From Mangrovihabitans endophyticus (GTDB lineage: Bacteria; Actinomycetota; Actinomycetes; Mycobacteriales; Micromonosporaceae): a DNA stretch of 64,000 nt. The stretch is taken from positions 173,319 to 237,318 of the forward strand of contig NZ_BMMX01000005.1 in assembly GCF_014646155.1 (NCBI RefSeq), in the 5' to 3' direction. Every line of letters begins with the position of its first letter. The stretch's first letter is position 1. Under the pieces are notes generated by a model. The model was not told the DNA's origin. It ran no database searches and saw only the letters and a list, made by a program, of their open reading frames with translations. Below, piece by piece: positions 41,680 through 51,848 of the stretch. A program made the translations under genes and the position numbers.

Positions 41680-42363
41680 GTGCTCGTGACCGGCTTCCCG
41701 GCCGCGGCGTTCGGTACCAACTGCTACGTCGTCGCCCCTGGTCCCGGCGAGCAGTGCCTGATCGTCGACCCGGGCATCGGCGTGCTCGACCGGCTCGACG
41801 AGGTGCTCGCCGAGCACCGGCTGCAACCGGCGGCGGTGCTGCTCACCCATGGCCACCTCGACCACACGTTCTCCGTCGCGCCGGTCTGCGGGGCGCGCGG
41901 CGTCACGGCGTACGTGCATCCGGGCGACCGGGAGATGCTGGCCGACCCGGCCAAGGGCCTGAGCATGGACCTAGCCCAACTGGGTGCCAGCTTGCCGTAC
42001 GCGGAACCGGAGGATGTGGCCGAGCTGACCGACGGCGCGACGCTGGCGCTGGCCGGCCTGGAGATCACCGTCGACCATGCGCCGGGCCATACCGGCGGGT
42101 CGGTGATGTTCCGGCTGCCCGGCGCCGCCGCGTCGTTCGACGCGGAACAGCTCTGCCTCTCCGGCGACGTGCTGTTCGCGGGCTCCATCGGGCGCACCGA
42201 CCTGCCCGGCGGCGACGGCGAGACGATGCGGGTCAGCCTGCGGGACAAGGTCTTGCCGCTGCCCGACGACACGGTCGTGCTTCCCGGCCACGGTCCGGCC
42301 ACCACCATCGGCCGGGAGCGCGCGACCAATCCGTTCCTGCGGGATCTGGCCGCCGCCCGGTAG
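41680..42363 (+). CDS. Metallo-beta-lactamase-fold hydrolase (glyoxalase II-like)
   Basis: 227 residues. The metal motif THGHLDH, a later histidine in DHAPGHTGG, the aspartate in LSGDVLFAGSIGRTD and the final VLPGHGPATTIGRE define a glyoxalase II-like member. It matches the gene found just before hisS in mycobacteria (Rv2581c type). Substrate unknown; a thioester such as a mycothiol or glutathione-like conjugate is likely from the family. AAGGGGG lies seven bases before GTG 41680; TAGGAT at 41643-41648 may be its -10. Confidence 0.88.
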   Translation: MLVTGFPAAAFGTNCYVVAPGPGEQCLIVDPGIGVLDRLDEVLAEHRLQPAAVLLTHGHLDHTFSVAPVCGARGVTAYVHPGDREMLADPAKGLSMDLAQLGASLPYAEPEDVAELTDGATLALAGLEITVDHAPGHTGGSVMFRLPGAAASFDAEQLCLSGDVLFAGSIGRTDLPGGDGETMRVSLRDKVLPLPDDTVVLPGHGPATTIGRERATNPFLRDLAAAR

Positions 42364-42419
42364 GTCCCGCAGTCAAGACCCCAGTTTCCAGCACGACCTG
42401 ACGGAAGACGGAGTACCCA

Positions 42420-43733
<1,314 letters not shown>

Positions 43734-43767
43734 CCCGGACCGGGCCGGATCGGCGCGCCGGCCCGGA

Positions 43768-45075
43768 TCAGCGCACCGCGGTGGTGGCCGCGGCGGCGCG
43801 TCGCAGGTCGGGCAGGGAGCGTTGCAGGTCCGGCGGTGCGGTCCGGGTGGCGGAGCCGGCCGGGGTGGACCCACAGAGTGCGGTGGTCAGGAACTGGACG
43901 AGGGCCGCGTCGATGGGATGCAGCTCGTTCGGTGAGTTCTGGTAGTAGGCCATGTTGTGCGCGTACGTCACCTGGACGCGGCCGTCCTCGCTGTGCAGGG
44001 AGATGGTCTGGTGGCCGATGGTGCCGCCGTCGTGTCCCCAGAAGATGCCGCAGGGCAGCGTGGCGGTCGCGAGGCCCAGGCCGTACCCGCCGGCGCCGGT
44101 CTGCCCCGGGTCCACCGGCACGGTGACCTTCATCTCGGCCAGCCAGTGTGTGCTCAGCAGCCGTCCGCCCAGCAGCGCTCGGAAGAACGTGTTCACGTCG
44201 GCCGCCGTGGACACCATCTCCCCGGCTCCGTAGGCCCAGCTCATGTTGTAGCGGGTGAAGTCGCGCAGCGCGCCGTCCGGCGGCCAGGGCACGTACGCGT
44301 GCATGTGCGGGCCGTGGATGTCCGGGTCGGCGCCTTCGAACGTGGTGTGGCGCAGATGCAGCGGGCGCAGGATGCGCCGGTAGATCTCCCACCGGTAGCT
44401 GTGCCCGGTGAGGTGTTCGATGATCAGGGCGGCGAGCACATAGTTGGTGTTCGAATAGGACCATGCCGCCCCGGGCGCGTTCGTCGATCCGGCGCCGGCG
44501 CCGATGCGCACCAGCTCCTCCGGACGGTACGTGGTGCGGCCCAGGTCGATCAGGTCCTGCGGGGAGGTGAGTAGTTCGGTGTCGTAGTCGCCGATGCCGC
44601 TGGTGTGGTTCAGCAGCATCCGGACGGTGACCTCGCGGGCCAGGTCGGCCGGGAGCAGGCCGTGGCGCAGGTAGCGCCCGATCGGCGCGTCCAGCGCCAC
44701 CCGGTGTTCCGCGGCGAGCTGGACCATGGTGGTGGCCACGAAGGTCTTGGAGATGCTGCCGATCCGATGCCGCATGCCGGGCCGGACCGGCGCGCCGGTC
44801 TCGATGTCGGCCACGCCGGTGGCCAGCCGGACGGTGCGGCGGCCGTCGCGGACCTCGGCGAAGGCGCCGGGCATCCCGGCGGCGTGCACCGCGTCGAGCT
44901 GTCGCTGCAGCAGGGCGCGGTTGGGCCGGCCAATGGTGGCGGTCGCGCCGGCGGTCGCCGCGGTGGTCGCCGCGTTCGCACCGGCGGGTGCGGCCAGGGC
45001 CGTGGAGGCGGCCAGGGCTGTGGAGGCGGTGAGTGCGGTCGAGGCGATGAGGACGGTCAGGGTGCGTCGCATCAT
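43768..45075 (-). CDS. Exported serine hydrolase (class C beta-lactamase / D-Ala-D-Ala carboxypeptidase family)
   Basis: 435 residues. An alanine- and threonine-rich signal peptide (about 1-35) is followed by a penicillin-binding-type fold. The catalytic serine and lysine are in SISKTF, the YxN motif is YSN, and the third motif is HDG/HGG-like (WGHDGGTIGH). The pattern is close to Streptomyces R61-type DD-peptidases and esterases EstB. Function in cell-wall trimming or ester hydrolysis is inferred. It is divergent from the urea transporter, with a 185-bp shared upstream region. Confidence 0.85.
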   Translation of the reverse strand: MMRRTLTVLIASTALTASTALAASTALAAPAGANAATTAATAGATATIGRPNRALLQRQLDAVHAAGMPGAFAEVRDGRRTVRLATGVADIETGAPVRPGMRHRIGSISKTFVATTMVQLAAEHRVALDAPIGRYLRHGLLPADLAREVTVRMLLNHTSGIGDYDTELLTSPQDLIDLGRTTYRPEELVRIGAGAGSTNAPGAAWSYSNTNYVLAALIIEHLTGHSYRWEIYRRILRPLHLRHTTFEGADPDIHGPHMHAYVPWPPDGALRDFTRYNMSWAYGAGEMVSTAADVNTFFRALLGGRLLSTHWLAEMKVTVPVDPGQTGAGGYGLGLATATLPCGIFWGHDGGTIGHQTISLHSEDGRVQVTYAHNMAYYQNSPNELHPIDAALVQFLTTALCGSTPAGSATRTAPPDLQRSLPDLRRAAAATTAVR

Positions 45076-45260
45076 GCCTCGCAGTGTGGCGCGGCGGCGC
45101 CAAGGGTGTCGTCCCGCGAGCGGCGGGTGTCATGGGTCCGTCGCGCGGAGGATGACGCGCGGAGATGGACGAGTTAACTCATTCGACATGTTTCGATACT
45201 CGGAGTGAAACTCGCCGTTCCTAGCTTTCGGATCAACTCCACGGGCGAAGGGACAGCCGC
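45076..45260. promoter_or_regulatory. Divergent promoter region of the serine hydrolase and urtABCDE
   Basis: An unusually AT-rich patch lies at 45170-45212. It holds the perfect palindrome GAGTTAACTC (45171-45180) and the near-palindrome ACTCGGAGT (45198-45206). TAGCTT (45222-45227) may be a -10 for urtA. I looked for the GlnR pattern GTnAC-N6-GAAAC; GATAC and GAAAC occur but with a 7-base gap, so the fit is poor. Confidence 0.45.
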
Positions 45261-46484
45261 ATGTCACTCCACCAACGAGCCCGCATTCTCCTCTCCCTCC
45301 TGATGGTGTCGTCCGTTGTGGTCTCGATGTCCGCCTGCGTGGACGATCCGGATTCCGGCCGCGCCGACGGAGACACCATCAAGGTCGGTGTGTTGCATTC
45401 GCTGAGCGGCACCATGGCGATTAGCGAGGTGACCGTGCGCGACTCCGAGCTGCTCGCCATCGAGCAGGTCAACGCCGCGGGCGGGGTCCTGGGCAAGAAG
45501 CTCGAACCGGTGGTCGAGGACGGTGCCTCCGACTGGCCGACGTTCGCCGAGAAGGCGCAGAAGCTGATCAGTGAGGACCGGGTGGCGACCACCTTCGGCG
45601 GCTGGACGTCGGCCAGCCGCAAGGCGATGCTGCCGGTGTTCGAGCGCAACAAGCAACTGCTCTGGTACCCGGTGCAGTACGAGGGGCTGGAGAGCTCGCC
45701 GTACATCTTCTACACCGGGGCGACCACCAACCAGCAGATCGTTCCGGCGCTGGACTATCTCAAGGAGAAGGGCAAGAAGACGATCTTCCTGGTGGGCAGC
45801 GACTACGTCTTCCCGCGCACCGCGAACAAGATCATCAAGGCGTACGCGGGTGCGAACGGCATGCGGGTGATCGGCGAGGAGTACACCCCGCTGGGCAACA
45901 CCGAGTACTCCACCATCGTCAACAAGCTGGGCCAGGCCAAGCCGGACATCGTCTTCAACACCCTCAACGGCGACAGCAACGTGGCGTTCTTCAAGCAGTT
46001 GCGCAGCGCCGGGTTCACCGCGGACACCATGCCGACGGTGTCGGTCAGCGTGGCTGAGGAGGAGGTGGCCGGCATCGGACCGGCCAACGTGGCCGGTCAC
46101 CTCGTGGCCTGGAACTACTACCAGACCACGCCGGGCGCCACCAACGACGCGTTCGTCACGGCGTACCGGGCGAAGTACGGCGCGGACAAGGTGACCTCCG
46201 ACCCGATGGAGGCCGGGTACAACGCGGTCAAGCTGTGGGCCGCCGCGGCCAACAAGGCGGGCAGCGTCGAGGTGGACGCGGTCAAGAAGGCGGCGGCCGG
46301 GATCAGCCTGGACCTGCCCGAGGGCAAGGTCACCATCGACGGCGAGAACCAGCACGTCTACAAGACCGCGCGGATCGGCGTGATCCAGCCGGACGGCCAG
46401 ATCAAGGAGGTGTGGAACTCCGGACAGCCGATCAAGCCGGACCCGTATCTCAAGAGTTACCCGTGGGCGGCGGGGCTCGCCTGA
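45261..46484 (+). CDS. urtA: Urea ABC transporter, substrate-binding lipoprotein
   Basis: 407 residues. A signal peptide ends in a lipobox (SMSAC). The mature protein matches UrtA strongly: [42 protein letters not shown], and [25 protein letters not shown]. UrtA binds urea with high affinity outside the cell. It is the first gene of a tightly packed five-gene operon. Confidence 0.95.
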   Translation: MSLHQRARILLSLLMVSSVVVSMSACVDDPDSGRADGDTIKVGVLHSLSGTMAISEVTVRDSELLAIEQVNAAGGVLGKKLEPVVEDGASDWPTFAEKAQKLISEDRVATTFGGWTSASRKAMLPVFERNKQLLWYPVQYEGLESSPYIFYTGATTNQQIVPALDYLKEKGKKTIFLVGSDYVFPRTANKIIKAYAGANGMRVIGEEYTPLGNTEYSTIVNKLGQAKPDIVFNTLNGDSNVAFFKQLRSAGFTADTMPTVSVSVAEEEVAGIGPANVAGHLVAWNYYQTTPGATNDAFVTAYRAKYGADKVTSDPMEAGYNAVKLWAAAANKAGSVEVDAVKKAAAGISLDLPEGKVTIDGENQHVYKTARIGVIQPDGQIKEVWNSGQPIKPDPYLKSYPWAAGLA

Positions 46485-47365
46485 TGGGCGCCCTCAACCA
46501 GTTGGTCATCGGGGCGAGCATCGGCGCGGTGCTGCTGCTCGCCGCGCTGGGCCTGACCTTCACGTTCGGACAGATGGGCGTGATCAACATGGCGCACGGG
46601 GAGTTCATCATGGCCGGCGCCTACACCGCGTACGTGCTGCAGCCGCTGGCCGGGGGACAGGCGGTGCTGGCCGCGCTGCCCGTCGCGTTCGTGGTGGCCG
46701 GACTGCTCGGGCTGGTCCTGGAACGAGTGCTGATCCGGCGCTTCTACGGCCGCCCGCTGGACACCCTGCTGCTGACGTTCGGTGTCAGCCTGATCCTGCA
46801 ACAACTAGCCCGGGACATCTTCGGCGCGCCCAACGTGCAGGTACGCGCGCCCGGCTGGCTCACCGGTGGCGTCGATCTGGGCGGGCTGCGCATCCCGTAC
46901 AACCGGATCTTCATCCTGGTGCTCGCGGTCGGCTGCGTGGTCGGCATCTCCTGGTACCTGGCCCGTCTCAAGCAGGGGCGGCGGATGCGGGCGGTGATGC
47001 AGAACCGGCAGCTTGCCGCGGTCAGCGGGGTGGCCACCGAGCGGGTGGACCAGCTCACCTTCTTCGTCGGTTCGGGCCTGGCCGGGCTGGCTGGCGTCGC
47101 GCTGACCCTGATCGGCCCGGTCGGGCCGACGCTGGGCAGCGCGTACATCGTGGACGCCTTCCTGGTGGTGGTCGCCGGCGGGCTGGGCCAGTTGCGCGGG
47201 GCGGTGATCGCGGCCTTCACGCTCGGCGTGTTGAACAGTTTCGTCGAGTTCTGGACCGCGAACGGGGCCAGCTTCGCCAAGGTGGTGGTCTTCGCGGTGG
47301 TCATCGGCTTCCTCCAGGTGCGACCGCAGGGCATGTTCGTGCTCCGGTCGCGGGCGCTGTCGTGA
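46484..47365 (+). CDS. urtB: Urea ABC transporter, permease UrtB
   Basis: 293 residues with about eight membrane helices of the branched-chain amino-acid (LivH-like) permease family. GVINMAHGEFIMAGAYTAYV and IVDAFLVVVAGGLGQLRGAV are typical of UrtB. The ATG shares one base with the urtA stop (TGATG). Confidence 0.93.
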   Translation: MGALNQLVIGASIGAVLLLAALGLTFTFGQMGVINMAHGEFIMAGAYTAYVLQPLAGGQAVLAALPVAFVVAGLLGLVLERVLIRRFYGRPLDTLLLTFGVSLILQQLARDIFGAPNVQVRAPGWLTGGVDLGGLRIPYNRIFILVLAVGCVVGISWYLARLKQGRRMRAVMQNRQLAAVSGVATERVDQLTFFVGSGLAGLAGVALTLIGPVGPTLGSAYIVDAFLVVVAGGLGQLRGAVIAAFTLGVLNSFVEFWTANGASFAKVVVFAVVIGFLQVRPQGMFVLRSRALS

Positions 47366-48453
47366 GGCGGCTCGTGGCCCCGGCGGGTCTAGCCGTCTCC
47401 GCGGTGCTGCTGCTCGTGGTGGCGCCGCTGGTGCTCAGCCCGTTCCGGCTGGATCTGCTGGCGAAATACCTGTGCTACGCGATTGTCGCGGTCGGCATCG
47501 CCCTGGCCTGGGGCCGCGGCGGCATGCTCACCCTCGGCCAGGGGGTCTTCTTCGGGCTCGGCGGCTACGCCATGGGCATGCATCTCAAGCTGGCCGAGGC
47601 GGGGCCGGGCAAGCTCCCGGACTTCATGTCCTGGAGCGGCGTGGAGTCGCTGCCGCTGCTCTGGAAGCCGTTCGCCAACCCGGTGTTCACGCTGGTCATG
47701 GTGGTGCTGCTGCCGGTGGTGGTGGCGGTGCTGCTGGGATCGCTGGTCTTCCGGCAGCGGGTGCGCGGCGCGTACTTCGCGGTGCTGTCCCAGGCGCTGG
47801 CCGCGGCCTTCGTGATCCTGCTGGTGGGTCAGCAGGGTCTCACCGGCGGCACCAACGGCCTGACGAACATCCAGCACTTCTTCGGGCTGGACCTTTACGA
47901 CGACGCCGACCGGCGCCTCCTCTATCTGATCGTCGCGCTCGTGCTCGGCCTGGCCTATCTGGGCGTACGGCAACTGGCGGCCAGCCGGTACGGGCAGCTC
48001 CTCGTGGCGATCCGCGACGGGGAGGACCGGGTGCGCTTCCTGGGCTACGACCCGGCGCTGGTGAAGACGGTCGCGTTCGCCGTCTCGGCGGCGCTGGCCG
48101 GTGTCGCGGGCGCGCTGTTCGTGCCGGTGGTGGGCCTGCTCACGCCGGCCAACCTGGGCGTCGTCGCGTCGTTGGAACTGCTGATCGGCGTGGCCATCGG
48201 CGGGCGCTACTCGCTGGCCGGCGCGGTCGGCGGGGCGTTGTTGTTCAACTACGCCAAGACCGTGTTCAGCGAGGAACTCCCGGATAGCTGGCTGTACGTC
48301 CAGGGCGCGCTGTTCGTGGTGGTCATGGTGTGGGCGCCGCGGGGGATCGCGGGTCTGGCCGGGCAGCTCCGCGACCGGTGGGCCCGGCGTGGTCCTCTCC
48401 GCCCGGTGTCGTATCCGGCCGGGGCGGACCGGCCGCAGGAGGTGAGCACGTGA
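47362..48453 (+). CDS. urtC: Urea ABC transporter, permease UrtC
   Basis: 363 residues with about ten membrane helices, LivM-like. Signature parts are AWGRGGMLTLGQGVFFGLGGYAMGMHLKLAEA and QQGLTGGTNGLTNI, specific for UrtC. GTG 47362 overlaps the urtB stop (GTGA). Forms the channel with UrtB. Confidence 0.93.
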   Translation: MRRLVAPAGLAVSAVLLLVVAPLVLSPFRLDLLAKYLCYAIVAVGIALAWGRGGMLTLGQGVFFGLGGYAMGMHLKLAEAGPGKLPDFMSWSGVESLPLLWKPFANPVFTLVMVVLLPVVVAVLLGSLVFRQRVRGAYFAVLSQALAAAFVILLVGQQGLTGGTNGLTNIQHFFGLDLYDDADRRLLYLIVALVLGLAYLGVRQLAASRYGQLLVAIRDGEDRVRFLGYDPALVKTVAFAVSAALAGVAGALFVPVVGLLTPANLGVVASLELLIGVAIGGRYSLAGAVGGALLFNYAKTVFSEELPDSWLYVQGALFVVVMVWAPRGIAGLAGQLRDRWARRGPLRPVSYPAGADRPQEVST

Positions 48454-49196
48454 GTGAGGCGCTGCTGGAGGTGCGCGGGCTGAACGTGGTGTTCTCCGGC
48501 TTCCACGCCCTGACCGACCTGGACTTCACGCTGCGGCGGGGGGAGCTGCGGTTCCTCATCGGACCCAACGGCGCCGGCAAGACCACGCTGATCGACGTGA
48601 TCACCGGTCTCACCCGGCCGGCTTCCGGGTCGGTGCGGTTCGACGGCCGGGAACTGGTCGGCCGCCGCGAGCACCGCATCGTCCGGGCCGGCGTGGGCCG
48701 TACCTTCCAGACGTCGGTGGTGTTCGAGGAACTGTCCGTGGTGGACAACCTGGACCTGGCGGCCGGATTCCGCCGACCGTTGCCGGCCCTGCTGCGTCGC
48801 CGGCGGGGCGTGTCCGACGCGGTGGCCGCCGCGCTGGACACCATCGGCCTGGGCGATCTCGCCGACCGGCCCGCCGGCGTGCTGTCCCACGGTCAGCGGC
48901 AATGGCTGGAGATCGGCATGCTGGTGGTGCAGCGGCCCCGGTTGCTGCTGCTGGACGAGCCGGTGGCCGGGATGAGCCGCGACGAGCGGGACCGCACCGG
49001 CGAGTTGCTGCGCACGGTGGCGCGCGACCACACGGTGCTGGTGGTCGAACACGACATGGACTTCCTGCGCCGGTTCGCGAGCACGGTGACGGTGCTGCAC
49101 GAGGGCCGGCTGCTCTGCCAAGGCACGGTCGCGCAGGTGCAGGCCGACCCGCGGGTCCAGGAGGTCTATCTGGGACGGGCGAAGGAGGCAGCCTGA
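48450..49196 (+). CDS. urtD: Urea ABC transporter, ATPase UrtD
   Basis: 248 residues. Walker A is GPNGAGKTT, the ABC signature is LSHGQRQWLEIGM (a UrtD-type variant of LSGGQ), and Walker B is LLLLDEPVAGM. AGGAGGTGA precedes GTG 48450, which overlaps the urtC stop. Confidence 0.94.
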   Translation: MSEALLEVRGLNVVFSGFHALTDLDFTLRRGELRFLIGPNGAGKTTLIDVITGLTRPASGSVRFDGRELVGRREHRIVRAGVGRTFQTSVVFEELSVVDNLDLAAGFRRPLPALLRRRRGVSDAVAAALDTIGLGDLADRPAGVLSHGQRQWLEIGMLVVQRPRLLLLDEPVAGMSRDERDRTGELLRTVARDHTVLVVEHDMDFLRRFASTVTVLHEGRLLCQGTVAQVQADPRVQEVYLGRAKEAA

Positions 49197-49888
49197 TGCT
49201 TGAGGTCGGGGGACTGCACGTCTCGTACGGGCGTGCGCAGGTGCTGTTCGGGGTGGACCTGTCGGCGCCGAGCGGGTCGCTGGTGTGCCTGATGGGCCGC
49301 AACGGGGTCGGCAAGACCACGCTGCTCAAGGCGGTGACCGGGGTGCTGGCGCCGCGGTCCGGCACGGTCCGCTTCGACGGCCGGGACGTGACCCGGATGC
49401 GCACCCACGAACGGGTGCGTCGCGGGCTGGGTTACGTGCCCCAGGGGCACGAGACGTTCCCGCAGCTCACCGTCGCGGAGAACCTGCAGGTCGCGCGGGA
49501 GGCGGCACCCGGCGCACGCCGGTCGGCGACCGACGACGCGCTGGACCTGTTCCCCGCCCTGGGCGCGCTGATGAAGCGCCGGGCCGGGTTCCTCTCCGGC
49601 GGTCAGCAGCAGCAACTCGCCATCGCCCGCGCGCTGGTCACCGAGCCCCGGATGCTGCTGCTGGACGAGCCGACCGAGGGCATCCAGCCGTCCATCGTGC
49701 AGCAGATCGAGGAGGCGATCGGCCGGTTGCACGCCTCGGGGCTGACCATTCTCCTGGTGGAGCAGTATCTGGATCTGGCGCTGCGGCTGGCCGACCGGTT
49801 CGTGATCCTGGACGCGGGGGAAGTGGTGCGCTCCGGGGATGCCGAGCAGTTGCGCGACGAGTCGGTGCGCGCGCTGCTCGCGGTCTGA
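49196..49888 (+). CDS. urtE: Urea ABC transporter, ATPase UrtE
   Basis: 230 residues, LivF-like. Walker A is GRNGVGKTT, the signature is LSGGQQQQLAIARAL, and Walker B is LLLLDEPTEGIQPSI. The ATG shares one base with the urtD stop. Last gene of the operon; a convergent thioesterase gene follows 13 bp later. Confidence 0.95.
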   Translation: MLEVGGLHVSYGRAQVLFGVDLSAPSGSLVCLMGRNGVGKTTLLKAVTGVLAPRSGTVRFDGRDVTRMRTHERVRRGLGYVPQGHETFPQLTVAENLQVAREAAPGARRSATDDALDLFPALGALMKRRAGFLSGGQQQQLAIARALVTEPRMLLLDEPTEGIQPSIVQQIEEAIGRLHASGLTILLVEQYLDLALRLADRFVILDAGEVVRSGDAEQLRDESVRALLAV

Positions 49889-49901
49889 TGGCGAGGTCGG
49901 C

Positions 49902-50420
49902 TCAGGCGGCGGGCGCGGCGGCGCCGGGCACCTCCAGGATCATGCAGCTAGAGGTGGCGTGCGCGACCAGCCGTCCGGCCGTGTCGACCATCCGGGCCTG
50001 CGCCAGCGCGGTGCGCCGGCCGCGCTGGATGACCTCGCCGGTGCAGGTCAGCCGCCCGGACTCGACGGTGACCGGGCGGAGGAACTTCACGTTCAGATCC
50101 AGGGTGGTGTAGGAGACCCCGGCGGGCAGCATGGAGTGCACCGCGCACGCCGCCGCGGTGTCCAGCATCGTGGAGATGACGCCGCCGTGCACCGTGCCCA
50201 AGGGGTTGTAGTGGAACTCCCGGGGCTCCAGGGCGAACGTGACCCGGCCGTGCTCGGCGTCCACGCCCTCGGCGTCCAGAAGCTCCATCACCGGCGGCCG
50301 GGGGAGGTCGCCCTTGGCCAGGGACCGCAGCATGTCGAGGCCGGACAGGCGGCCCAGCTCACCCACGTGCGCGGCCGGGTCGGTCCAGGTGAAGGTGCGG
50401 CTGCGCTGGGTCTCCGTCAT
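49902..50420 (-). CDS. PaaI-type hotdog-fold thioesterase
   Basis: 172 residues with the hotdog signature FHYNPLGTVHGGVISTMLDTAAACAV. Such enzymes hydrolyse acyl-CoA thioesters, often aromatic or short chain. ATG 50420 faces the HxlR gene across a 56-bp gap that carries a 25-bp palindrome, so the regulator probably represses this gene. On its strand TTGACA (50454-50449) is a good -35. Confidence 0.85.
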   Translation of the reverse strand: MTETQRSRTFTWTDPAAHVGELGRLSGLDMLRSLAKGDLPRPPVMELLDAEGVDAEHGRVTFALEPREFHYNPLGTVHGGVISTMLDTAAACAVHSMLPAGVSYTTLDLNVKFLRPVTVESGRLTCTGEVIQRGRRTALAQARMVDTAGRLVAHATSSCMILEVPGAAAPAA

Positions 50421-50439
50421 GGACGCAGCGTTACACGGC

Positions 50440-50468
50440 TTGCTAGGTCTGTCAACGAGACCTAGCCT
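50440..50468 (+). promoter_or_regulatory. Shared operator-promoter of hxlR gene and thioesterase
   Basis: GCTAGGTCT (50442-50450) and AGACCTAGC (50458-50466) form a perfect 9-bp inverted repeat with a 7-base spacer. On the plus strand TTGCTA (50440-50445), a 17-bp spacer and TAGCCT (50463-50468) make a well-spaced promoter ending eight bases before the regulator ATG. The palindrome fills that spacer and also covers the minus-strand -35 TTGACA. This is what a regulator that controls both genes would need. Confidence 0.75.
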
Positions 50469-50476
50469 CGTGTGAC

Positions 50477-50989
50477 ATGACTCCTCCTCCACCGGTCGCG
50501 CTGGACTATTCGATCGAGACCTGCACCATCGGCCGGGCCATGGAGATCCTGGGGGAGCGGTGGACCGTCGTGGTGCTCCGGGAGATCTTCAACGGGATAC
50601 GCCGATTCGACGACATGCGCCGGCGCACCGGCATCCCGCGACAGGTATTGACCAACCGGCTCGCCTCGCTGGTCGGCCACGGGCTGCTGCGCCGCGAGCC
50701 GTACCGGGAACCGGGTGCCCGGCTGCGTCACGAGTACCGCCTGACCGGCAAGGGTTTCGACCTGTACCCGGTGCTCATCGCGGTCGCCGAGTGGGGCAAC
50801 CGCCACCTGGCCGAGCCGGAGGGGCCACCGCTGCTGTTCGCGCACCGCGGCTGCGAGGCGCGGGTGCGGGTGGAGGTGCGGTGCGAGCATGGCCACCAGC
50901 CGATCCCGCCGCGTGAGGTGGCGGCGCGACCGGGGCCGGGTGCCCGCCGCCGGCCGGAAGCCTGGCCGCCGGGCGATTCTCCGTATTAG
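50477..50989 (+). CDS. HxlR-family transcriptional regulator
   Basis: 170 residues with the HxlR winged-helix pattern: CTIGRAMEILGERWTVVVLREIFNGIRRFDDMRRRTGIPRQVLTNRLASLVGHGLLRR, then YRLTGKGFDLYPVL. The tail contains two cysteines (RGCEARVRVEVRCEHGH) that could bind a metal or sense redox state. It starts almost at the predicted transcription start. Probable target: itself and the divergent thioesterase gene. Confidence 0.88.
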   Translation: MTPPPPVALDYSIETCTIGRAMEILGERWTVVVLREIFNGIRRFDDMRRRTGIPRQVLTNRLASLVGHGLLRREPYREPGARLRHEYRLTGKGFDLYPVLIAVAEWGNRHLAEPEGPPLLFAHRGCEARVRVEVRCEHGHQPIPPREVAARPGPGARRRPEAWPPGDSPY

Positions 50990-51056
50990 CGCAATGTTTC
51001 CGTTTTGTTCTGTTTAACCTGGGTGGGACACGTCACACACCTGCCGAGGAGCTGAC
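50990..51056 (+). promoter_or_regulatory. AT-rich promoter region of cphBA
   Basis: The stretch 50985-51018 is AT-rich against a very GC-rich background. On the minus strand AGAAC, six bases and GAAAC (51011-50996) resemble a weak GlnR site (GTnAC-N6-GAAAC). GAGGAG precedes ATG 51057. Confidence 0.35.
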
Positions 51057-51848
51057 ATGGCCGACGCCGCCGGGTCACGTCTGCTGATCATCGGCGGCGC
51101 CGAGCGGCGCGGCACGACAATCCTGGCCCGGTTCGTGGAGCTGGCCGGCGGCCCGGACGCGCACATCGTGGTGATCGCCGCGGCCAGCGCGGTGCCGGGG
51201 GAACTGGAAGCCGACTATGCCGCCGCGTTCACCGGCCTGGGCGCGGGCACCGTACGGGCCCTGCGGCTGACCACCCGCGAGGACGCCGGGCAGCCGAGCG
51301 CGCTGGCCGCGCTGGAGCAGGCCACCGCGGTCTTCTTCACCGGCGGTGACCAGTACCGCATCACCACGCTGCTGGGCGGGACCCCGGTGGACTCGCTGCT
51401 GCAGACGCTTGTCGCCGACGGCCGGCTGGTGCTGGCCGGCACCAGCGCGGGCGCCGCCATGATGTCCGGCACCATGATCCTGGGCGGCAACGCCCCCGGC
51501 GTCACGACGACGAGCGTGCGCACCGGCCCCGGCCTGGAGTTCCTGCCCGGCGTGCTGATCGACATGCACTTCGCCGAGCGCGGCCGGCTCAACCGGCTGC
51601 TCAGCGCGGTGGCCATGTACCCGCACGAGGTCGGCGTCGGCATCGACGAGGACACCGCGATCCTCGCCCGGCAGGGGGCGTTCCAGGTGCTCGGCAGCGG
51701 CTCGGTCACGGTGGTCGACGCCGGTGCCGCGTCGGACATCCGCGTGCCCGCCGACGGGCCGATCGCCATCGCGGGAGCACGCATCCACGTGCTGCCCGCG
51801 GGCTACACCTTTCACCTCAAGGACCGGGAATGGGGCCGAGCCGCATGA
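51057..51848 (+). CDS. cphB: Cyanophycinase
   Basis: 263 residues of the S51 serine peptidase family. The nucleophile Ser130 is in AGTSAGAAMMS, and the strand FFTGGDQYRI and histidine-containing IDMHFAERGRLNRL fit the family. It cleaves cyanophycin (multi-L-arginyl-poly-aspartate) to the beta-Asp-Arg dipeptide. There is no signal peptide, so it works inside the cell. It overlaps cphA by ATGA. Confidence 0.93.
   Translation: MADAAGSRLLIIGGAERRGTTILARFVELAGGPDAHIVVIAAASAVPGELEADYAAAFTGLGAGTVRALRLTTREDAGQPSALAALEQATAVFFTGGDQYRITTLLGGTPVDSLLQTLVADGRLVLAGTSAGAAMMSGTMILGGNAPGVTTTSVRTGPGLEFLPGVLIDMHFAERGRLNRLLSAVAMYPHEVGVGIDEDTAILARQGAFQVLGSGSVTVVDAGAASDIRVPADGPIAIAGARIHVLPAGYTFHLKDREWGRAA

Noticed and set aside
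45171..45215. GlnR box upstream of urtA
   Set aside because: GATAC and GAAAC occur but are separated by seven bases, and no GTnAC is correctly placed.
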